DNA of 64,000 bases from Alphaproteobacteria bacterium. GTDB lineage: Bacteria; Pseudomonadota; Alphaproteobacteria; Micropepsales; Micropepsaceae. The stretch is taken from the NCBI GenBank assembly GCA_021325375.1, contig JAJPHG010000041.1, forward strand, positions 62,001 to 126,000, read 5' to 3'. The notes beneath the pieces are model-generated. The model was not told where the DNA came from. It did no database searches and was given only the letters and a program-made list of their open reading frames with translations. Shown here piece after piece: positions 1 to 8,694 of this stretch (the stretch's first letter is position 1; each line of letters begins with the position of its first letter). The position numbers and the translations under genes are program-made.

Positions 1-434
1 AGCAGCGTCGATTCCGCGTTGCTCGCCATGCCGATGAGCGGGATCCCGAAGCGCTTGGCATAGGTGATGAGGTCGGAAAGCTCCGCCGTCTCGCCGCGCC
101 ACGAGAGCATCAGGAGCGCGTCCTGCCGCGTCAGCGCGCCGAGATCGCCGTGGCTGGCCTCGGCGGGGTGGATGAACTGCGCCGGCGTGCCGGTCGAGGC
201 CAAGGTCGCCGCGATCTTGCGGGCGATGTGGCCGCTCTTGCCCATGCCGCTGACGACCACCCTGCCCTTGACCGAGAGCAGCACGTCGACCGCGCGCGTG
301 AACTCGCCGTCCAGCGCCTCGCCGAGGGAACGGATCGCCTCGCCCGCGAAATCGAACACGCGCCTTGCCGCGCGCGCGTCGCCCATCGCGCGCGCACGGT
401 CGGTGAGAACGGCTTTCACGTTTGCGGGACGCAT
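1..434 (-). CDS. kdsD: Arabinose-5-phosphate isomerase, KpsF/GutQ family (3' end cut by window edge)
   Basis: Sugar-isomerase (SIS) fold that interconverts ribulose-5-phosphate and arabinose-5-phosphate, the first step toward Kdo for lipopolysaccharide. The visible 144 residues start MRPANVKAVLTDRARAMGD and contain the phosphosugar-binding segment VVVSGMGKSGHIARK, the HPAEASHGDLG block and LSWRGETAEL, all typical of KdsD. The C-terminal part, including any CBS pair, lies beyond the window. RNase D lies 131 bp upstream on the same strand. In many alphaproteobacteria the order is rnd, kdsD, then lptC-lptA-lptB-rpoN, so the next genes are probably LPS transport genes. The ATG at 434 is the first in-frame start after the gap. 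Family assignment is secure; orthology to kdsD rests mainly on the rnd linkage. Confidence 0.85.
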   Translation of the reverse strand, partial: MRPANVKAVLTDRARAMGDARAARRVFDFAGEAIRSLGEALDGEFTRAVDVLLSVKGRVVVSGMGKSGHIARKIAATLASTGTPAQFIHPAEASHGDLGALTRQDALLMLSWRGETAELSDLITYAKRFGIPLIGMASNAESTL

Positions 435-565
435 CCGCCACCCGTTGTTTTCGCGCCGTCCCCCGCCAGGCCGTCACGACAAGGCAAAATCCAGGCCAAT
501 TTGGCCCAAGGAAGGGGGCCATTCAAGCCGACCCGACCCTCCCTCAAGGGGCAGGTGAGTCTTTG

Positions 566-1177
566 TTAATGCGCGAAAATGTCGACTTCGGGCCAGCCGG
601 CGAGGTCGAGCGCGACGCGGGCCGGCAGGAAATTGAAGCAGGCCTTGGCGAGCTGTGTGCGCCCCTCGCGCTCCAGCATCATGTCGAGCGCCGCCTTGAG
701 CTTGTGCAGATAGGCCACGTCGTTGGCCGCATAGGCGAGCTGCTTGTCGGTGAGCTCGGCCGCGCCCCAATCGGAACTCTGCTGCTCCTTCGAGATGTCG
801 ACGCCCAGAAGCTCCTTCACGAGATCCTTGAGACCATGGCGGTCGGTATAGGTGCGCACGAGCTTGGAGGCGATCTTGGTGCAATAGACCGGCGCCGCCA
901 CGACATCGAGATGGCGACGGAACATCGCCATGTCGAACCGCGCGAAATGGAAGAGCTTGAGCACGTTCGGATCGGCCAGCATGCGCTTGAGGTTCGGTGC
1001 CGCGTAACCATCCGGTGCGAACTGCACGGCATGCGCCGTGCCGTCGCCGGAGGAAAGCTGCACCAGGCAAAGCCGGTCGCGATACGGATTGAGGCCGAGC
1101 GTCTCGCTGTCGATGGCGACGACGGGACCGAGATCGAGCCCATCGGGTAAGTCTTGCTTGTGGAGTTTGACTTTCAT
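566..1177 (-). CDS. rnd: Ribonuclease D-like 3'-5' exonuclease
   Basis: Single-domain DEDDy exonuclease of about 203 residues that trims RNA 3' ends. The motifs are in order: VAIDSETLGLNP near residue 25 (Exo I, D and E), the FHFARFDMAMFR segment (Exo II Asp) and YAANDVAYLHKL (Exo III, Tyr-x3-Asp). It lacks the HRDC domains of E. coli RNase D, as is usual for the short alphaproteobacterial form. I start it at the ATG giving MKVKLHKQDLPDG, which is preceded by GGAAGG. A TTG six codons upstream extends the frame but has no better signal. It probably belongs with kdsD downstream. Confidence 0.88.
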   Translation of the reverse strand: MKVKLHKQDLPDGLDLGPVVAIDSETLGLNPYRDRLCLVQLSSGDGTAHAVQFAPDGYAAPNLKRMLADPNVLKLFHFARFDMAMFRRHLDVVAAPVYCTKIASKLVRTYTDRHGLKDLVKELLGVDISKEQQSSDWGAAELTDKQLAYAANDVAYLHKLKAALDMMLEREGRTQLAKACFNFLPARVALDLAGWPEVDIFAH

Positions 1178-1206
1178 GCGCCTTCCATAGCCCAAGCGCG
1201 CCGTTC

Positions 1207-2382
1207 TTACCAGCCGACTGCTTTCTTAAGCGTTTCCAATTTGTCATGCGCGGTCTCGAGATCGTCGCGCTTGGCGGCGCAGCGCAGGTCGCGCAGGCGT
1301 TCGAGCGCCCGCGCGAGCACCGGCAGCGGCGGGCCGCTGGCGGTGAGCTGGGCGTGGTGCTTCTGGTCCAGCGCGTCCGACATCTTCACGATGAAGCTCT
1401 CGAAGAGCCGGTTGTGATGCTGGATCGCGGCGTGGCCGTGCGCCTCGCAGACCTCCAGGAACGCGCGCGCATTGGCCTTGAACCACGCCTTGTCCGACGA
1501 CGCGGGCGCGGCGTCGAGGAACTGGTCGAGCAGGGGCGGATGGATCAGGCAGGCGCGCAGGCTCTTCTGATCTTCCGGGATCATGAACAGCATCTTGTCG
1601 ATGAGAAGCTGCGAATAGCTCGGATCGTTGGCTCTGGCCAGGCCGAGCAACAGGTCGATCTGGTTGATGCCGGAGAAATCCCCCGCATTGGCGCCGCGAT
1701 ATTCCTGGCGGCCGACGCGATAGGGCTTGTAGTACGGCCGCACGCAATAGAAGAAGCGGTCCTTGTCGAGCTTCTCGAACAGGATGTCGTTCGTCTTCGC
1801 CACGTCGGCGAGCGCATCGCGCGCGTTCCCAAGCAGCATCAGCGTCGACTTGTTCGAGATGCCGAGCGGCGGGATGCGCATCAAGGCGTCGGCGGCGCGC
1901 TTGTAGCTGAGGATCCCCATCGTGTTGTAGTCGATGAACACGAACTCGTCCGCGAGCGCGGTGAAGCTCTTCTGCACGCCGTCGATCGCGCGGTTGTGGG
2001 TGGCCAGATGCGCCGTGGCGAAACGCGGCGCCACGCCGAGCGAGGCGCCGATATGCAGGCCGAGCGCCGAGGCCTCCGCGAAAGGCGACTGCTCATCGCG
2101 CGCGGGATTGGTCAGCTCGTGACGGCGCAGCGCGCCGAGGAACAGCCCGAGATTCCCCAGCACGTCGAAGGCGCGATCGAAGCCCTCATTGGTGTTGCCC
2201 TCGGCCGCGAGCGGCCGGATCAGCGCGCGCCCCTCGTCCGCGAGCGTCTTCTTTATGTTGTCGCCCACGCCTTCGACATTGGCGCGGTCGGCTTGCGCGA
2301 AATACAACTCCTCCAGCTCCGTGTTCATCGCCACGAAGGAGGTGCGCATCCAGCGGTCGAGATCGTCTGCGGCCTTGCTCAT
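1207..2382 (-). CDS. PrnB-like (DUF1864) putative heme-dependent oxygenase family protein
   Basis: A 391-residue soluble protein without signal peptide. The segment RPYYKPYRVGRQEYRGANAG followed by DFSGINQIDLLLGL resembles the family that includes monodechloroaminopyrrolnitrin synthase PrnB, whose fold is related to indoleamine/tryptophan dioxygenases. His residues around HNRAI, EAHGHAAIQHHN and HHAQL could include a heme ligand, but I cannot pick one from the sequence alone. There is no halogenase or other pyrrolnitrin gene nearby, so the substrate is unknown; an aromatic or indole compound is inference from the family. It sits 29 bp upstream of rnd on the same strand. Assignment is by motif recall. 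Confidence 0.55.
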   Translation of the reverse strand: MSKAADDLDRWMRTSFVAMNTELEELYFAQADRANVEGVGDNIKKTLADEGRALIRPLAAEGNTNEGFDRAFDVLGNLGLFLGALRRHELTNPARDEQSPFAEASALGLHIGASLGVAPRFATAHLATHNRAIDGVQKSFTALADEFVFIDYNTMGILSYKRAADALMRIPPLGISNKSTLMLLGNARDALADVAKTNDILFEKLDKDRFFYCVRPYYKPYRVGRQEYRGANAGDFSGINQIDLLLGLARANDPSYSQLLIDKMLFMIPEDQKSLRACLIHPPLLDQFLDAAPASSDKAWFKANARAFLEVCEAHGHAAIQHHNRLFESFIVKMSDALDQKHHAQLTASGPPLPVLARALERLRDLRCAAKRDDLETAHDKLETLKKAVGW

Positions 2383-2419
2383 GCGATAGTCATAGCGAGC
2401 GCTACCTCACCAAGACAAG

Positions 2420-2499
2420 CTCACCCTTCGACGGGCTCAGGGTGAGGGTCTGAGCACACTGTAGCATTCCCTCATGCTGAGCCTGTCGAAGCATGAGGG
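2420..2499. repeat. Two REP-like palindromes
   Basis: Two hairpin-forming palindromes fill the gap between flanking genes. The first is CTCACCCTTCGACGGG with CAGGGTGAG (2420-2446). The second is CCCTCATGCT plus AGCATGAGGG around GAGCCTGTCGA (2469-2499). Both carry the TTCGACGGGCTCAG / TGAGCCTGTCGAA core, so they are two copies of one family in inverted orientation. Confidence 0.7.
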
Positions 2500-2507
2500 G
2501 CAGCCAC

Positions 2508-4418
2508 CTACGGCGCCGGCATCGTCGCGTCCACGGCGCGCTTGCCGATCGCGCCCTTCACCACGGCCACCGCGTCGTGGTCGCGGTCGTTCCATGACGC
2601 GGTGAGATCGCCCGCCTCGCCATCGCGGTCGGTGAAGGTGAGATGCGTGCGGATCGCGCCGTCCTTCTGGTCCCACTCGGCGCTGCCGGAGACGGCCAGG
2701 TCCTTCGTCCAGCGCACGCCGTTCAAGGTCCAGCGCGCGACGAGATCGGGCTGGGTGTAGCTCCACGCGCCGCCGCGCAGGCCGAGCCCCTTGCCGCCGT
2801 AGTTGATGTTCCAGCGCGCGATCACGTCGCCCGCGGTCTGCACGGCGGCGGACGCGACGCAGAGCTGGTGCGGCGAGGCGGTGTTGGCGTCGCGCGGCTG
2901 GGCGGGAAGCGCGTCGGCGGCGTGCACGGCGAAGAACGGCACCAGGCGCACGGCATTGATGTTCGCGGCACAGGACGTATCGCCCGCGTCCAGCGTCTCC
3001 ACGAAGCGGCGCACGATCTCCTGCGCGCAATCGTCGTAATCGTCGATGGCGTCGACATGGAAGGAGTTCGCGACGACGATCTGCTGCGCGTGCGGGTATT
3101 GCGCGGTGACGATCGCGCCCTCCGCCGCCGTGGTCAGCATGTCGAGCTCGCCGTTCATCACCAGCGTGGGAGCCTGCGTGAACGCATCGCCGTCCGGGAT
3201 CGGCGCGCCCGGCGCGTAGGGCGGGTTGCGGATCGGCCAGTCGATGCACAGGTTGAGCACGCTGATGTCCAACGGCACTGTCTGGAACTCATCGATGGTG
3301 AGGGGGTCGTAGACCTTGGGGTCGCTCTCGCGTTCGCCCGCGATGGCGGTGCGGCGCTGGACGCGGCGCTGCGCGGGCGTCGAATTCATGTCGTAGATCT
3401 GCTGATAGTCCATGCAGCTCACCGCCGAGAACAGGCCGTAGGAATAGTCGTGCGGCGGCGTCGGGTCCTCGTTGCCGTTGCTCTCGGCGATGAGCCGCAG
3501 GAGCGGCTTGGTGTCGTGGTTTTCGGACAGGGCGCGCGCCGCGGCGTCGAGGTCGCGATAGATCACCGGTCCCTCGGTGCCGTCATAGAGCGTGTTGCCG
3601 ACGCTGCCCGGATCGGCGGTGACGGTGCGGATGCGGCCTTCCGCGTCGGTCGCGCGTCCGGTGATCGGCGTCGCGCGCACGGTCCTCACGAGTTGGCGGA
3701 TCCGCTCGAGCGAGCTGCCCTTAAGGCTTGCGCAATAGGGCGCGCGCTCGCACGCCTCGTCGAAGCCCTTGCGCACGACTTCGCCGGCGTGGCTGTACCA
3801 CGGCGTCTCGCCGATCACGGGATAGGCGCCGTCGAGCACCACCGCGCGCAGGCGGTTCGGATACATCGCCGAGAACACCTGGCCGAAGAACGTGCCGTAG
3901 CTGTCGCCGTAATAGTCGATTGTCTGGATGTTCAGCGCGTCGAGCACCGCCGCCATGTCCTGCGCCGCCAGCCGCGTGCCGTACAAATCCGCCGCGCGGC
4001 CGAGCGAGCGTCCGCAGTCGCCGATGTCATGCGGGGTGCGCACCGGCGAGTGCTGCACGCTGGCACAGTTGATCGCCGTCGGTCCCGTGCCGCGCGCGTC
4101 GATCATCAGGATATCGTGATCGGCACGCAGCGGCGCGAAAAGCACGAGATAGCCGTAGGACGAGCGCAGCGTCGCGAAGCCCGGCCCGCCTTCCTGCGCC
4201 ACGATGGTTTCCTTGGGCGGTGCGTTCGGGTCGGTATGCGGATAGAGGCGATAGGCGATGGCGAGCTGGCCCTTCACCTTCCCCGACGGGTCGAGCGGCC
4301 GAAGCAGGCTGCCGCAGATCGCCTTCTTGGGGCATTTGTGATCGCCCGCGGGCAGCGGTTTCGCGGCCGCGCCCGCCGCAAGCAAGACGCACAAAACCGC
4401 CAGCCCCGCCGTCCTCAT
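2508..4418 (-). CDS. Secreted alpha/beta hydrolase, S33 (tripeptidyl aminopeptidase-like), with extra C-terminal beta domain
   Basis: 636 residues with a signal peptide (MRTAGLAVLCVLLAAGAAA), so periplasmic or secreted. The hydrolase core has the oxyanion segment QEGGPGFATLRSS, the DARGTG turn, the nucleophile elbow YYGDSYGTFFG (Ser about residue 170) and, late in the core, MNGELDMLTT (acid region) and NSFHVDAIDDYDDCA (catalytic His). The last 130 residues (WNINYGGKGLGLRGGAWSY onward) read as a separate beta-rich domain not needed for catalysis. It belongs to the same family as the protein at 24319-25740 but is about 150 residues longer. Peptide or ester substrate is unknown. Confidence 0.78.
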   Translation of the reverse strand: MRTAGLAVLCVLLAAGAAAKPLPAGDHKCPKKAICGSLLRPLDPSGKVKGQLAIAYRLYPHTDPNAPPKETIVAQEGGPGFATLRSSYGYLVLFAPLRADHDILMIDARGTGPTAINCASVQHSPVRTPHDIGDCGRSLGRAADLYGTRLAAQDMAAVLDALNIQTIDYYGDSYGTFFGQVFSAMYPNRLRAVVLDGAYPVIGETPWYSHAGEVVRKGFDEACERAPYCASLKGSSLERIRQLVRTVRATPITGRATDAEGRIRTVTADPGSVGNTLYDGTEGPVIYRDLDAAARALSENHDTKPLLRLIAESNGNEDPTPPHDYSYGLFSAVSCMDYQQIYDMNSTPAQRRVQRRTAIAGERESDPKVYDPLTIDEFQTVPLDISVLNLCIDWPIRNPPYAPGAPIPDGDAFTQAPTLVMNGELDMLTTAAEGAIVTAQYPHAQQIVVANSFHVDAIDDYDDCAQEIVRRFVETLDAGDTSCAANINAVRLVPFFAVHAADALPAQPRDANTASPHQLCVASAAVQTAGDVIARWNINYGGKGLGLRGGAWSYTQPDLVARWTLNGVRWTKDLAVSGSAEWDQKDGAIRTHLTFTDRDGEAGDLTASWNDRDHDAVAVVKGAIGKRAVDATMPAP

Positions 4419-4473
4419 TTCTTCGCACCCGCAAATCGCGCTATCACTCTAGCGGATCGCCGGAGTTGGAAAC

Positions 4474-4953
4474 ATGGCAGCAGAGCCGCTCACCACCGCG
4501 TCGAGTTGGGACGATCTCGTCCTGGACGCCGAGGTCAGGCGTCAGATCGATGAGATCGTGCAGTGGGAAGCGCACGGCATGGCGCTGTTCATCGGCGAGC
4601 TCGGCCTGTTGCGGGATGTGGCGGCGCTGATCGCCCGGCAGAAAGGCTGCCCCGCCTACCGGGCCGATCTCGGCAAGCTGGTCGCGAAGACGGCCGAGGA
4701 GACGAAGGCGAACCTGGACCCGGTCTTCGAAAAGGCGGCGCAGGAGCACGGGCTTCTGCTGATCGAAAAGGTCGAGGCCGCTCTCGCCCAGCGCGGCGGC
4801 GGCGGGCGCCAGCGCGCCTATTTGCTGCAGCGCATCCAGGAATATCCGGGCATCGTCATCATCGCCACGAACCTGCGCGCGCTCGCGGACGAGGCCTTCG
4901 CGCGGCGGTTCCAAGCGGTGATCCATTTCGCCCGTCCGCAAACCGAAAAATAG
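4474..4953 (+). CDS. Degenerate AAA+ ATPase-like protein lacking a P-loop
   Basis: 159 residues. The N-terminus SWDDLVLDAEVRRQIDEIVQW matches the lead-in of AAA+ domains of the Cdc48/FtsH class, and GIVIIATNLRALADEAFARR matches the sensor-1/arginine-finger region (ATN, RRF). Between them there is no Gly-x4-Gly-Lys-Ser/Thr Walker A, and the Walker B position reads LLLIEKVEAAL with Glu-Lys in place of Asp-Glu. The protein is therefore unlikely to hydrolyse ATP. It is short for a full AAA+ core (about 230). The ATG follows a GGAG-like site, and the gene is divergent from the hydrolase before it. Function unknown. Confidence 0.6.
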   Translation: MAAEPLTTASSWDDLVLDAEVRRQIDEIVQWEAHGMALFIGELGLLRDVAALIARQKGCPAYRADLGKLVAKTAEETKANLDPVFEKAAQEHGLLLIEKVEAALAQRGGGGRQRAYLLQRIQEYPGIVIIATNLRALADEAFARRFQAVIHFARPQTEK

Positions 4954-5027
4954 GGCTGGCGCGGCAACCCTTATCTCCATTCCGGCGTTGTACTATCGTA
5001 ACCAAGCTTGTTGAGTCGGAGTGCGTC

Positions 5028-5474
5028 ATGAGGTCGGTGCGCATCCTGGTTCCCGTCGCTGTGCTGGGTTTGATGGCCTCGCCGGTCGCGGCGCAAACGA
5101 GTGACGCAAGCGCAGCGCAACAGGCGTCCTCTCCCTTGGACCTACCCATCGAGACGATCGCGGACAGCACCGGCGGCTGCACCGTCCTCGACAAGGACTT
5201 CCCCGGCCTCAGGGACCATCCGATGTATCCCTTCTTCAAGGCGATGACGCTCAACCAGATCGCGGCCATGTCCAAAGGCCAGATCACGCCGGACATGCTG
5301 GCGCAGGCCAAGACCGATCTGGCCGCGCTGAGCGCGGCTCCAATGACGACGGCCTCGAGCGATGCCCCCGCGGCAGCGGATCTGGCCGAAGATCCGGCGC
5401 CCACGCCCCTGGTGGCGATGACGGTCGCAGCCCCCCTCGCGCCGGTCCCCGCCACCGTCGCGGCGATGCATTGA
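5028..5474 (+). CDS. Small secreted protein of unknown function
   Basis: 148 residues starting MRSVRILVPVAVLGLMASPVAA, a clear signal peptide ending near AQA/AQT. The mature part has one short ordered-looking block (residues about 48-90: CTVLDKDFPGLRDHPMYPFF, then SKGQITPDMLAQ) followed by an Ala/Pro-rich low-complexity tail. GGAGTGCGTC precedes the ATG. It follows the AAA-like gene by 74 bp on the same strand, so the two may share a transcript. No family recognised. Confidence 0.65.
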   Translation: MRSVRILVPVAVLGLMASPVAAQTSDASAAQQASSPLDLPIETIADSTGGCTVLDKDFPGLRDHPMYPFFKAMTLNQIAAMSKGQITPDMLAQAKTDLAALSAAPMTTASSDAPAAADLAEDPAPTPLVAMTVAAPLAPVPATVAAMH

Positions 5475-5483
5475 AAAACGACT

Positions 5484-6365
5484 TCAAATAAACCCGATCG
5501 CCGCCGTCGCTTCGCGCACGGTCTCGCGCACGCCTTGGCGCTTCCTGCCGATGGTGACGACGGACTGGACGCCGTCGGCGTATTCGCCGGGCTCGACGGC
5601 GCGGATCGAGCGCACCTGCGCGCGGTCGATCATGAGCGGCGCGCCGTCGGGGCGCGTGAGCTGGGCGAGCTTGGCGCCACCGAGCGGCACCTTGGAGCCC
5701 GTCAGCCCCGCGATGCCGCTGACATAGGCCTGCGTCTCGGCGGGCAGCGGGCGGCCGCGATAGAGATGATCCTCGAGCGCGCCAGGGCCGTCATTGTAGG
5801 CGGCGAACATGCCCGGGTTGCCGTATTTGCGATAGAGGATGCGCAAGTAAGCGGTGCCCGCGAAAATGTTGTCGCGCGGATTGGTGGGATCGGCGCCGAG
5901 CCCGTATTGCGCGCGCATGTCGGCATAGGTTTCGGGCATCACCTGCATCAGCCCCATCGCGCCGGCGCTGGAGACGATCGGCTGGTTCTCTCCCAGCATC
6001 GTGCGGCCGCCGCTCTCCATGTGCATCACGGCGCGGATCCAGACCTCGGAAACGCCGAACTTCTTCGAGGCCTCGGCGACGATCGGGTTCCAGCGCTTCA
6101 TCAGTTCGCCGGACGTCATCGCGGACTCGACCGCGAAGGCGGAAGGCCGCGGCGTCACCACCTGCGTCTCGGGCGGCTTCGGCGCGGCCGCCTGCAACGC
6201 CACGGTGACGAGCCTGGCGGCCGGCACCGGATGCGGCGCGATGCCGTGCGCGGCCCAAAGCGCGGCCGCGCCGAGGAGGAACAGGAATGCCAGGTTGAAG
6301 GCCTGGATGCGGTACTCGTTACGCGCAGAGACGAAAGCTTCCGCGCGCGCATGTCGAAGTGGCAT
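5484..6365 (-). CDS. Lytic transglycosylase (SLT domain)
   Basis: 293 residues, membrane-anchored by one N-terminal helix (FNLAFLFLLGAAALWAAHGI, residues about 23-42), with the catalytic domain in the periplasm. SLT family signatures are present: catalytic Glu in AVMHMESGGR, then SSAGAMGLMQVMPETY and FAAYNDGPGAL. Such enzymes cleave the MurNAc-GlcNAc bond with 1,6-anhydro product formation. It converges on the secreted-protein gene with 9 bp between the stops. The C-terminal 60 residues (MIDRAQVRSIRAVEPGEYAD onward) are not part of the catalytic fold. Confidence 0.85.
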   Translation of the reverse strand: MPLRHARAEAFVSARNEYRIQAFNLAFLFLLGAAALWAAHGIAPHPVPAARLVTVALQAAAPKPPETQVVTPRPSAFAVESAMTSGELMKRWNPIVAEASKKFGVSEVWIRAVMHMESGGRTMLGENQPIVSSAGAMGLMQVMPETYADMRAQYGLGADPTNPRDNIFAGTAYLRILYRKYGNPGMFAAYNDGPGALEDHLYRGRPLPAETQAYVSGIAGLTGSKVPLGGAKLAQLTRPDGAPLMIDRAQVRSIRAVEPGEYADGVQSVVTIGRKRQGVRETVREATAAIGFI

Positions 6366-6688
6366 GTGCGCTCTCTCGTTGGGTGGACGGATACCGCGAG
6401 GCTGGACGCCTTGTCTGCGGCCGGTTCCCTAAAGGACGCACCTCTCAAGCTGCGTCGTGAACCTGCGCGATTTGCGCGCCGGTGAGACTTGGCGTCTCGA
6501 AACGTTCAATTCAAGAAAAAACTTCGCCGCACAAAATCGCCGCAATCGCGCTTAGGGAACTTTTCATGATCCCATTGAAGCAATGTGTCGCGAGAGCCGC
6601 GTTCGCTTGGCGAATAGAACGCGCGCGGCGCGGCGCGCAACGGATCGTGTCATCCGCCGCGGCGCGCATTGTCGCAGATGAAATCCCG
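6366..6688. other. Intergenic region, no gene seen
   Basis: 323 bp between the start of the transglycosylase gene and the stop of the next minus-strand gene. It holds AT-richer promoter-like sequence around 6495-6560, but I see no convincing coding frame, RNA or operator. Confidence 0.4.
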
Positions 6689-7270
6689 TTAAGCCGCGAG
6701 CGCGCGCCGGTAGACCCACACATGCATCGGCGGAACGTTGTGCCAGACGATCGCGGCGCGGCGGACGTCGACGCCCTCGCCTGCGGGAATCGGCGGCTCC
6801 GTGCCGTAGGAGAATTGCACGAACGGACCCTGCGGCCTGAGCGCCGCCATCGCGTCGTCGAGCAGCTTGCGCCGCACGCCGAGCGAGCGGCTCAAGACCG
6901 GGATGCCGCTGACGATGGTCCTGAGCGGCGTTGCGACGCCCGCACGCGCCAGCAGCGAGGGGAACGCGAACGCGTCACCCTCGATGATCCGTATACGGCC
7001 GAAATCGCGGCGCAGCGCCGCGGCGAAATCCGCGTCGCTCTCGATCGCCGCGATCTCGCCGGGCGCGATGCCGGATTCCAGGATCGCCCTTGTGACCGCG
7101 CCCGTGCCGGGGCCGAGCTCCAGGACCGCCCCGCCAGGCCTGGGATCGATCTGCGCGGCCACCATCGCGGCCAGCCGCTTGCCCGACGGCAGGAGCGCCG
7201 CGACGCGCAGCGGATTGGCCAGAAAGGTCCGCAGGAAGAATATCCCGTCCGAGGCAAGCAATCCCTTCAT
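6689..7270 (-). CDS. PmtA-like phospholipid N-methyltransferase / rRNA adenine dimethyltransferase-type SAM enzyme
   Basis: 193 residues. The Rossmann SAM-binding motif is VLELGPGTGAVTRAIL, followed by AIESDADFAAALRRDF and the IIEGDAF acidic loop. The N-terminus (FFLRTFLANPLRVAALLPSG) and the IVSGIPVLS segment are characteristic of alphaproteobacterial PmtA, which methylates phosphatidylethanolamine toward phosphatidylcholine. The ATG giving MKGLLASDG has no good Shine-Dalgarno; a TTG six codons upstream is possible. A related methyltransferase function on another lipid cannot be excluded. Confidence 0.72.
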   Translation of the reverse strand: MKGLLASDGIFFLRTFLANPLRVAALLPSGKRLAAMVAAQIDPRPGGAVLELGPGTGAVTRAILESGIAPGEIAAIESDADFAAALRRDFGRIRIIEGDAFAFPSLLARAGVATPLRTIVSGIPVLSRSLGVRRKLLDDAMAALRPQGPFVQFSYGTEPPIPAGEGVDVRRAAIVWHNVPPMHVWVYRRALAA

Positions 7271-7353
7271 GGGAGGGTAATGAACCAAAGGCCAAGCGGT
7301 TCCGCGCCGCGCGGTGGCTTTGGCCGCCCCGGCCGCTTAAGATCGCGCCGACC

Positions 7354-7842
7354 GTGGGGGCGACCGCTTTGCAGACGACCAAGAGATTTTCCTGGGCCCA
7401 TCTCCTTTTCCTGATCACCGTCGCGATCAAGGGCATCGACGGCGTGATCGAGACGGCGCTGGGCGCGCTGATCTATGCGATGGGCCCCGACCGGCTCTTC
7501 TTCTTCATCGCCCGGTTCACCACGCCGGAGCTGGAGGCGAACCCCTCCAACCACATCGCGCGCGCGGTGCAGAACGGCGCCGCGGGCCTCGCCGGCACCG
7601 CTGGCTTCGCGGTCTTCTATCTGGTGGCGCATGGCGTGCTGAAGGCCGGCATCGCGTACAACCTGCTGCGCGACCGGCGCTGGATCTTCGCGCCCGCCTG
7701 CGTGATCCTGACGGGCTTCGTGATCTATCTTTTCTATCACGCCGCGCAGAAGCACTCGCTCTGGGCCTTCGGCTTCGGCCTGTTCGACCTTTTCACCATC
7801 GGCCTGGTGATCAACGAATGGCGCAAGTTGCCGGCGCGGTGA
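7354..7842 (+). CDS. DUF2127-type integral membrane protein
   Basis: 162 residues with four predicted membrane segments: about 13-37, a long region near 75-95 (GLAGTAGFAVFYLVAHGVLKAG), 108-126 (IFAPACVILTGFVIYLF) and 135-152. The H-G-x-L-K-A-G segment (AHGVLKAGIAYNLL) is a signature I associate with DUF2127. GTG start at 7354; no ATG is available before the first helix. Divergent from the methyltransferase and convergent with the SDR gene, whose stop is 1 bp away. Function unknown. Confidence 0.68.
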   Translation: MGATALQTTKRFSWAHLLFLITVAIKGIDGVIETALGALIYAMGPDRLFFFIARFTTPELEANPSNHIARAVQNGAAGLAGTAGFAVFYLVAHGVLKAGIAYNLLRDRRWIFAPACVILTGFVIYLFYHAAQKHSLWAFGFGLFDLFTIGLVINEWRKLPAR

Positions 7843-7843
7843 T

Positions 7844-8599
7844 CTACAGCGTCCCGCCGTCTACCGGGAACACAGACCCCGTCGTGTAGGTCGAGTGCGG
7901 GCTCGCCAGGTACAGCGCAGCGGTGACGATCTCGTTCGGCTGACCCGGACGGCCCTGGATGTTGTGCGCGCGCTCGCGCGCTTGCGGCGTCCACGCCTTG
8001 GCGATGTCGGTGAGGAACGGTCCCGCCATGATCGTGTTGACGCGCACTTTCGGCGCGTATTCGAGCGCGAACACCGTCGTCAGCGCGTTGAGCGCGGCTT
8101 TCGCGCCGGCATAGGGCCCGAAGCCCGGCTGCGGGCGGATCGATCCCGTCGACGAGATGTTGATGATGCATCCGCCGCCCGCGTCGAACATGCGCTTGCC
8201 CGCGAGCGCGGAAAGGCGGAACGGTCCCTTGAAGTTCACACCGACGACCTTGTCGAACAATTCCTCGCTCGTCTCGGCGGAAGACGGCGCGAGCGGCGAC
8301 ATGCCCGCATTGTTGACGAGGATGTCGACGCGCCCGAATTCGCCATACGCGGCGTCGACCAATCCCGAGAGCGCGTCCCAATGCCCGACGTGACAGCCAT
8401 GGGCAAGTGCGCGCCGTCCCATCGCACGCACCTCGGCGGCCGCGTCTTCGCAGGCTTCGGCTTTGCGGCTGGTGATGACGACATCGGCGCCGGCACGCGC
8501 GAAGGCCCGCACCATCTCGCGCCCGAGCCCGCGGCTTCCGCCGGTGACCAGCGCGACCTTGCCGCCGAGATCGAAAAGCTCCGTCGGGCTTTGTGTCAT
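7844..8599 (-). CDS. Short-chain dehydrogenase/reductase (gluconate 5-dehydrogenase-like)
   Basis: 251 residues of classical SDR. Cofactor loop TGGSRGLG near residue 19, NNAG at about 96, catalytic Ser in NISSTGSI and YAGAKAA (Tyr-x3-Lys), C-terminal VFPVDGGTL. The N-terminal LFDLGGKVALVTGGSRGLG is close to gluconate 5-dehydrogenase or 3-ketoacyl reductase type enzymes; the substrate is not resolvable here. The start is the ATG with AAGGA seven bases before it. The neighbouring enoyl-CoA hydratase suggests acyl or carboxylate metabolism, but they are on opposite strands. Confidence 0.85.
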   Translation of the reverse strand: MTQSPTELFDLGGKVALVTGGSRGLGREMVRAFARAGADVVITSRKAEACEDAAAEVRAMGRRALAHGCHVGHWDALSGLVDAAYGEFGRVDILVNNAGMSPLAPSSAETSEELFDKVVGVNFKGPFRLSALAGKRMFDAGGGCIINISSTGSIRPQPGFGPYAGAKAALNALTTVFALEYAPKVRVNTIMAGPFLTDIAKAWTPQARERAHNIQGRPGQPNEIVTAALYLASPHSTYTTGSVFPVDGGTL

Positions 8600-8694
8600 T
8601 TTACAGTCCTTGCGATTTCGCCCCTGAGCCTTTAGCACAAGGCTGCGGGGGGCTAGAATGCGCGCATGTGCGCGTCAACTGAAAAGAGCCGAAC

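Noticed and set aside
6550-6590. EcfG-type general stress promoter (GGAAC)
   Set aside because: GGAAC is present but no CGTT at the expected spacing.
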